A DNA stretch of 64,000 bases. Source: CBDFNC01 sp965249895 (GTDB lineage: Bacteria > Pseudomonadota > Gammaproteobacteria > Enterobacterales > CBDFNC01). The notes beneath the pieces are model-generated. The model ran no database searches. It worked only from the letters and a program-made list of their open reading frames with translations, and was not told where the DNA came from. Positions 63,037-64,000 of the stretch are shown one piece after another. Both the position numbers and the translations under genes were made by a program. The stretch spans positions 1,922,001-1,986,000 of the forward strand of contig CBDFNC010000005.1 of NCBI GenBank assembly GCA_965249895.1, given 5' to 3'. The stretch's first letter is position 1, and each line of letters starts with the position of its first letter.

Positions 63037-63717
63037 ATGCCAGTAAATACTATTTTGGGGCTTTTTGCCAAGTCCCCAATTAAACCACTTCAACAGCATA
63101 TCAATAAAGTTCATGAATGTTGCGAACAATTGATCCCCTTTTTCGAATCTGTGAATGCCGGTAACTGGCAGGAAGCAGAGACGGTCCGAGCAAGAATTTC
63201 CAATTTGGAAAAAGAAGCCGATGAGCTTAAGCGCGAAATCAGGTTAAAACTGCCAAGAGGTTTGTTTATGCCTGTAGAGCGTACGGATATGCTGGAACTT
63301 TTAACTCAACAAGACAAGATTGCAAATAAAGCAAAAGATATTGCCGGTCGTATGACAGGAAGACAGTTGTCTCTTCCTGCTAATACGTCTGACAGCTTTA
63401 GTGCTTATTTGCGTCGCTGTCTTGATGCAACCGCTCAGGCTAAAAAAGCCATTAATGAGCTGGAAGAATTATTGGAAACTGGCTTCAGAGGCCGGGAAGT
63501 AGACCTAGTTGAGGAGATGATCCACGAGCTGGATGTAATCGAAGACGATACAGACAGCATGCAAATCGAACTTAGGCGTAAGTTCCAGGCGATAGAAACA
63601 AACTACAGCCCTATCGATATGATGTTCCTTTATCAGATACTGGAATGGGTCGGCGGTTTGGCCGATCAGGCTGAGCGCGTAGGTGCACGGCTGGAATTGA
63701 TGCTGGCACGGTCTTAA
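63037..63717 (+). CDS. DUF47 (PhoU-like) phosphate transport accessory protein
   Basis: 226 aa from the ATG at 63037 (MPVNTILGLFAKSPIKPLQQ). All-helical, with the two PhoU-like metal-binding stretches NLEKEADELKREIR (near residue 62) and MIHELDVIEDDTDSMQIELR. Members of this TIGR00153 group sit next to low-affinity phosphate permeases and control or assist them. Here pit follows after 15 bp. Confidence 0.93.
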   Translation: MPVNTILGLFAKSPIKPLQQHINKVHECCEQLIPFFESVNAGNWQEAETVRARISNLEKEADELKREIRLKLPRGLFMPVERTDMLELLTQQDKIANKAKDIAGRMTGRQLSLPANTSDSFSAYLRRCLDATAQAKKAINELEELLETGFRGREVDLVEEMIHELDVIEDDTDSMQIELRRKFQAIETNYSPIDMMFLYQILEWVGGLADQAERVGARLELMLARS

Positions 63718-63732
63718 CTCAGAGTAATTTTT

Positions 63733-64000
63733 ATGGATATTTTGGCAACTTACGGTACGACTCTCGTACTAATGGCGGCGCTTTTTGGCTTTTTAATGGC
63801 TTGGGGTATTGGCGCCAACGACGTGGCGAACGCCATGGGAACCTCAGTGGGTTCGAAAGCCCTGACCATAAAACAGGCGATAATTATCGCCATGATCTTC
63901 GAATTTGCCGGTGCCTACCTGGCCGGAGGTGAAGTTACCTCCACCATACGTAAGGGCATTATCGATTCGAGTTATTTCACCGACACGCCTGAGCTGCTGG
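63733..64000 (+). CDS. pit: Low-affinity inorganic phosphate transporter (partial)
   Basis: First 89 codons of a PiT-family permease, running off the window. It begins MDILATYGTTLVLMAALFGF and has the family motif GANDVANAMGTSVGSKALT, with the next helix AIIIAMIFEFAGAYLAGG. Proton- or sodium-driven phosphate uptake at the inner membrane, presumably co-expressed with the DUF47 gene. Confidence 0.93.
   Translation, partial: MDILATYGTTLVLMAALFGFLMAWGIGANDVANAMGTSVGSKALTIKQAIIIAMIFEFAGAYLAGGEVTSTIRKGIIDSSYFTDTPELL

Overview
The window is chromosomal DNA of a marine-type gammaproteobacterium, most likely Alteromonadales (Alteromonas/Bowmanella/Shewanella-like). This rests on gene content and order: lptF/lptG divergent from pepA-holC-valS, parE-yqiA-cpdA-yqiB-nudF next to tolC, hldE, glnE, and a yjfI-pspA-yjfK cluster. 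The genus is an inference. Most genes are housekeeping, separated by short stretches with decayed genes, repeats and relics of mobile elements.

Layout. 1-8.6 kb: dapA (behind a terminator-like leader hairpin), rsmC, a glycogen block of two tandem glgC paralogues plus glgA, a ComFB-like gene and cysG. 8.7-18.3 kb: an accessory region with small proteins, a decayed TonB receptor and a truncated Crp-type gene, elaA, two paralogous 121-aa exported proteins flanking a frameshifted IS110/IS1111 element, a REP-type transposase relic, a nitroreductase/LysR pair, and a tRNA-Leu-like gene followed by five tandem ~107-bp units that each carry the 3' end of that tRNA plus a terminator. 18.5-30.7 kb: RDD protein, lptG-lptF, pepA-holC-valS, rraB, an acyltransferase and parC. 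parC is preceded by six perfect 106-bp tandem units, each repeating its ribosome binding site and first codons.

31-39 kb: decayed genes (an EAL-type sensor and a thiaminase-I-like gene with one nonsense codon), then the most distinctive cluster of the window. It comprises several HMA_2-like proteins, three small proteins with hydrophobic or glycine-rich segments and a P1B-type ATPase with an altered CPx motif. 39-46.8 kb: parE-yqiA-cpdA-yqiB-nudF, tolC, hldE. 47-52.3 kb: a tctCBA tricarboxylate transporter convergent with a CitAB/DcuSR-type two-component system. 52.5-64 kb: a lipid A acyltransferase, glnE, a yjfI-pspA-yjfK operon behind two identical palindromic operators and ending in a double ribbon-helix-helix-like gene, a chemoreceptor pseudogene, a potassium channel, a CYTH/CHAD protein, and a DUF47-pit phosphate pair cut by the window edge.

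Two themes run across the window. First, a dispersed palindromic intergenic repeat (~110 bp, GTAGGAGC-like ends, core hairpin CATCTCA..TGAGATG) occurs at six or more places; at two it supplies the stop codon of the neighbouring gene (rraB, glnE). Second, short local duplications are frequent: 106-108-bp arrays at tRNA-Leu and parC, 110 bp at the ATPase 3' end, ~75 bp in the chemoreceptor pseudogene, and 10 bp in the transposase.
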